DNA of 64,000 nucleotides from Algibacter amylolyticus (GTDB lineage: Bacteria; Bacteroidota; Bacteroidia; Flavobacteriales; Flavobacteriaceae), in assembly GCF_014202225.1 (NCBI RefSeq), contig NZ_JACHGE010000001.1:849320-913319 (forward strand). The letters are read 5' to 3'. Shown in pieces: positions 61,033 through 64,000 of this stretch. The translations under genes and the position numbers were made by a program. A model generated the notes under the pieces. That model made no database searches and was not told where the DNA came from. It saw nothing but the letters and a program-made list of their open reading frames with translations. Within the stretch, counting starts at the first letter, position 1. Every line of letters begins with the position of its first letter.

Positions 61033-62040
61033 ATGAGGAAAATAGCAGTCTTATCAGTTGCTCTTTTATGTTTGTTTTCTTGTAAAGACAAACAGTCTAA
61101 AACCAATACCAATACAACGGTTGGTGAAGAAATAACTGAGGTTAAAACCTATGCTGAACTGTCTATAGCACAAGGAGGAGAATGGAAAGATGGTCCGAGA
61201 GGACATAAAGAGTATAGTAATGGAACCTCTTTTAAAAACGTCAATTCGCTTCAAGTTCCACAAGAACATACCGATCATACATGGTTTTTACGCTATGAAG
61301 GTCCAGGTTGGGAAAATAGTCAAATAGGATATCGCCTATATTTAGACTGGAGAAATGCTATTGATATTTATGGGAAAAAAGTAGATTCATTAGTACTTCC
61401 TTATGTTGGGCAAGACGGGTTTGATTCGTATCATGAACCTGCAGATTGGGGTCAAGATATTTTAAAGGCAGGAAAATCTATGGGCATTGGTGGTTATGGA
61501 CGAATTGTTGCCGATACCGTTGTTCATTTTCAAAGTGTAAAAAGCACCTTTGCTAAAATGGAGAATTTAAATGCAAGTTCTTCTGTAAATATAGAATATA
61601 AAGGATGGGAGTCTGGCGATGAGAGTATTGATTTAACAACAAAACTTACAATTTATCCAGAAGACAGATTTACCAAAGCAGAATTAACACCTTCAAAAGC
61701 AATTCCAGGTATTTGTACAGGCATAGTGAAACATGGTATCAAGTTGCAAAAAAAAGAAGGTTCTAAATGGGCGTACATAAGTACTTATGGTAAACAAACA
61801 TTAGCTAGCCCGCCAGATAATTTAGGAATGGCGCTTTTTTATAAACTAGATGAGGTTGCCGAACAAAAAGAAGGTATTGATGATTACTTGGTTGTTTTTA
61901 AACCCGCTAATAAAACTTTAACATACTACTTTTTAGGTGCTTGGGAACAAGAAAAAAACGGCATTAAAACAGAAGAAGCTTTTATAGGCGACTTGAATAA
62001 AAAACTAGAATCTTTAGAAAAAACGAATTCAATAAACTAA
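61033..62040 (+). CDS. DUF4861 lipoprotein
   Basis: 335 aa from ATG at 61033, chosen because it gives a lipoprotein signal (MRKIAVLSVALLCLFSC); an upstream TTG at 61006 overlaps the GH28 stop but only adds 9 residues. The DUF4861 core starts KTYAELSIAQGGEWKDGPRG and contains HTDHTWFLRYEGPGWEN and GYRLYLDWRNAIDIYGKK. DUF4861 proteins are frequent in pectin and other uronate loci; activity not established to my knowledge. Its first about 45 residues resemble the N-terminal part of the cupin at 46381. Confidence 0.85.
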   Translation: MRKIAVLSVALLCLFSCKDKQSKTNTNTTVGEEITEVKTYAELSIAQGGEWKDGPRGHKEYSNGTSFKNVNSLQVPQEHTDHTWFLRYEGPGWENSQIGYRLYLDWRNAIDIYGKKVDSLVLPYVGQDGFDSYHEPADWGQDILKAGKSMGIGGYGRIVADTVVHFQSVKSTFAKMENLNASSSVNIEYKGWESGDESIDLTTKLTIYPEDRFTKAELTPSKAIPGICTGIVKHGIKLQKKEGSKWAYISTYGKQTLASPPDNLGMALFYKLDEVAEQKEGIDDYLVVFKPANKTLTYYFLGAWEQEKNGIKTEEAFIGDLNKKLESLEKTNSIN

Positions 62041-62044
62041 AAGA

Positions 62045-63277
62045 ATGAAAACCTCAACTAAATACATAGCACTTTTTACACTAGCATTAAGTTTAACTGT
62101 AACATCTTGTAAAAAGAATAAAGCAGAAGAAACCGCCAAAGTAGAAAAAATAGTTCCCGAAAACTTAAAATGGTCCGAGCGCATGATGCTTTCCGAAATG
62201 GAACGTTTCCCTAAACCTTCGTTATTGGATTTTAGAACATCACCTAAATGGAGTTATACTCCTGGTTTGGTGCTAAGTGCGTTCGCTAAAGTTTATGAAA
62301 AAACAAACCATAAAAAGTATTTCGATTACATTTATGCTTATGCCGATGAGCTAATAGATAGCACAGGTAGCATTGCTACATACAAACTAGAAAAGCAAAA
62401 TTTAGACATGATTAAGTCTGGAGATGTTCTACTCTATTTATATCCCAAAACAAAAGAAGAACGTTTTTTAAAAGCTATGCAAACTTTAAATAGTCAAATG
62501 GAATCGCAACCAAAAACTTCCGATGGAGGTTATTGGCATAAAGAAATTTACCCACATCAAATGTGGCTAGACGGTTTGTATATGGCAGAGCCATTTCACG
62601 CACAATATGCAAGAGATTTTATTAAAGATGAAGCCGAAAAACAAAAAATCTATAATGATGTGGTGCTTCAATTCGATTTAATTCAAAAACATAGTCGCGA
62701 TGAAAAATCAGGTTTACTGTATCATGGTTGGGATGAAAGTAAAGAACAAAGATGGGCAAATAAAGAAACTGGAAACTCGCAACACTTTTGGTCTAGAGGT
62801 ATGGGGTGGTACGGTATGGCTATGGTAGATGTTTTAGATTTTTTACCCGAAAACCATCCAGGAAGAGCGCATATTATAAAATACCTAAATCAATTTGCTG
62901 AGGCTATTATTAAGGTTCAAGATGAATCTGGTTTATGGTGGCAAGTTTTAGACCAAGGCAATAGAGAAGGTAATTACCTAGAAGCTACCGGAACCACTAT
63001 GTTTACTTACACATTTGCAAAAGGAGTTCGTAAAGGCTACTTAGATAAAAAATATTTAGAGGTTGCGGAAAAAGCGTATGCCGGCCTTTTAGAAAACTTA
63101 ATAACCGTTGAAGAAAATGGCGTTGTAAACTTAAATAAATGTTGTGGCGTTGCTGGATTAGGTGGTAAGCCTTACAGAGATGGCTCTTACGAGTATTACA
63201 TTAATGAAATGATTCGCTCTAACGACCCAAAAGGTACTGGTCCATTTATTTTAGCTAGTCTTGAGTTAAACAAATAA
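62045..63277 (+). CDS. GH105 unsaturated galacturonyl/rhamnogalacturonyl hydrolase, lipoprotein (second copy)
   Basis: 410 aa, lipobox TVTSC (Cys near 22). Close paralogue of the gene at 46905: LKWSERMMLSEMERFPKP, GGYWHKEIYPHQMWLDGLYM with Asp176, FWSRGMGWYGMAMVDVLDF and GVAGLGGKPYRDGSYEYY. Two copies in one locus suggest distinct substrates, for instance unsaturated galacturonide against rhamnogalacturonide, or different chain lengths. Cotranscribed with DUF4861 and GH43. Confidence 0.93.
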   Translation: MKTSTKYIALFTLALSLTVTSCKKNKAEETAKVEKIVPENLKWSERMMLSEMERFPKPSLLDFRTSPKWSYTPGLVLSAFAKVYEKTNHKKYFDYIYAYADELIDSTGSIATYKLEKQNLDMIKSGDVLLYLYPKTKEERFLKAMQTLNSQMESQPKTSDGGYWHKEIYPHQMWLDGLYMAEPFHAQYARDFIKDEAEKQKIYNDVVLQFDLIQKHSRDEKSGLLYHGWDESKEQRWANKETGNSQHFWSRGMGWYGMAMVDVLDFLPENHPGRAHIIKYLNQFAEAIIKVQDESGLWWQVLDQGNREGNYLEATGTTMFTYTFAKGVRKGYLDKKYLEVAEKAYAGLLENLITVEENGVVNLNKCCGVAGLGGKPYRDGSYEYYINEMIRSNDPKGTGPFILASLELNK

Positions 63278-63302
63278 CAAAAATTAAATAAACTAATATT
63301 CA

Positions 63303-64000
63303 ATGAAACTGTATTCTTTCTTATTTACATTAATTAGCACAACTCTAATATTTGCACAAAGCACACCATATGTTTCCGATGTTTGGGTAGCAGATAATGG
63401 CGATGGTACTTATAATAACCCCATCTTATATTCCGATTATTCAGATCCTGATGTGGCCAGAGTTGGGGACGATTATTACATGACTTCATCTAGTTTTAAT
63501 TCCGCTCCGGGCTTACCTATTTTACATTCTAAAGATATGGTAAACTGGAAATTAATAAACCATGCATTACTAGTGCAAGTTCCGGCAGAAGTGTTTAATG
63601 TACCGCAGCACGGAAATGGCGTTTGGGCTCCAGCAATACGTTACCACAAAGGCGAATTATACATCTATTGGGGAGATCCAGACTTTGGTATTTATATGGT
63701 AAAAACCAAAGATCCAAAAGGTAAATGGGACGAGCCTATTCTTGTTATGGAGGGTAAAGGACTTATTGATCCTTGTCCACTTTGGGATGACAATGGAGAT
63801 GCTTACTTAGTGCATGCCTTTGCAGGTAGTAGAGCTGGTGTTAAAAGTTTAATAACGGTAAACAAAATGAATCCGGAGGGAACTAAAGTTATTGATAGAG
63901 GTGTTCATGTATTTGATGGACACGAGAATCATAAAACCGTTGAAGGTACAAAGTTCTATAAGCGTAATGGTTACTATTATATTTTTGCACCTGCAGGAGG
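63303..64000 (+). CDS. Glycoside hydrolase family 43 (3' end outside window)
   Basis: The first 232 residues of a GH43 enzyme; the frame is open at 64000. Signal peptide ending IFAQ near 19. Catalytic pattern: Asp48 in YSDPDV (base), Asp156 in GLIDPCP (stabiliser) and Glu214 in TVEGTKF (acid), with HGNGVWAPAIRYH and YIYWGDPDFG as typical five-bladed propeller strands. Such enzymes release arabinose, xylose or galactose from pectin side chains; which one cannot be told. Starts 25 bp after GH105. Confidence 0.9.
   Translation, partial: MKLYSFLFTLISTTLIFAQSTPYVSDVWVADNGDGTYNNPILYSDYSDPDVARVGDDYYMTSSSFNSAPGLPILHSKDMVNWKLINHALLVQVPAEVFNVPQHGNGVWAPAIRYHKGELYIYWGDPDFGIYMVKTKDPKGKWDEPILVMEGKGLIDPCPLWDDNGDAYLVHAFAGSRAGVKSLITVNKMNPEGTKVIDRGVHVFDGHENHKTVEGTKFYKRNGYYYIFAPAG

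Overview
The window is AT-rich and gene-dense and looks like a marine member of the Flavobacteriaceae (Bacteroidota). The evidence is the Bacteroidota-type promoters (TTG, about 19 bp, TAnnTTTG), the SusC/SusD pairs, a DNA polymerase III alpha subunit with a fused N-terminal exonuclease, and many families typical of this group (DUF4407, DUF4861, OMP beta-barrels, M56-TonB proteins). There is no phage, transposase, CRISPR array or rRNA.

Region 1 (1-36.4 kb) is ordinary chromosome. It holds the end of a DUF2383/PA2169 protein, dnaE, trxA, a ClpP-type protease, a DUF58 protein and tRNA-Asp. Next come two tandem hybrid histidine kinases, an outer-membrane receptor divergent from a LacI-type regulator, and a small-lipopeptide / TPR-kinase / LuxR-type-regulator module. 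A BlaI-M56 module follows, then a membrane and glycosyltransferase group, and a ruvC-hemW-cyclase-DUF4230-YjbR operon. The rest is housekeeping or unknown genes ending at an M20 dipeptidase. Two kinds of short non-coding repeats are scattered here: four copies of a 90-150 bp element with GCGTTA/TAACGC ends, and two about 200-bp MITE-like elements with about 31-bp inverted ends. One of the latter supplies the tail of ruvC and the head of hemW. None was seen in region 2.

Region 2 (36.5-64 kb, running off the end) begins just past the 3' end of a tRNA-Leu gene. It is one large polysaccharide utilization locus for pectin, mostly homogalacturonan and its methyl ester. It holds a PL10 pectate lyase, a PL1 lyase, a wrecked GH28 gene, SusC1/SusD1, an alpha/beta-hydrolase esterase, a cupin lipoprotein, GH105, SusC2/SusD2, a beta-helix lipoprotein and a second PL1. 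These are followed by a PL1-CE8 fusion, GH28, a DUF4861 lipoprotein, a second GH105 and the start of a GH43. The expected logic is that CE8 and esterases remove methyl and acyl groups, PL1/PL10/GH28 cut the backbone, SusC/D pairs import oligomers, GH105 removes the unsaturated uronate, and GH43 trims side chains.

The strongest new structure is regulatory. A palindrome TGTAATCGATTACA occurs in perfect or near-perfect form six times, only in non-coding DNA of the pectin locus. At three promoters it sits immediately after the -7 box. At both SusC operons a second, weaker copy lies about 140 bp upstream, as expected for a looping LacI-type repressor. Other notable signals are three tandem AACTAAnnnnTTAGTT operators in front of blaI, and a probable small RNA at about 18.72-18.82 kb with a dyad TTACGGG-AAA-CCCGTAA centred near -43. 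No database search could be run; all family names rest on reading motifs.
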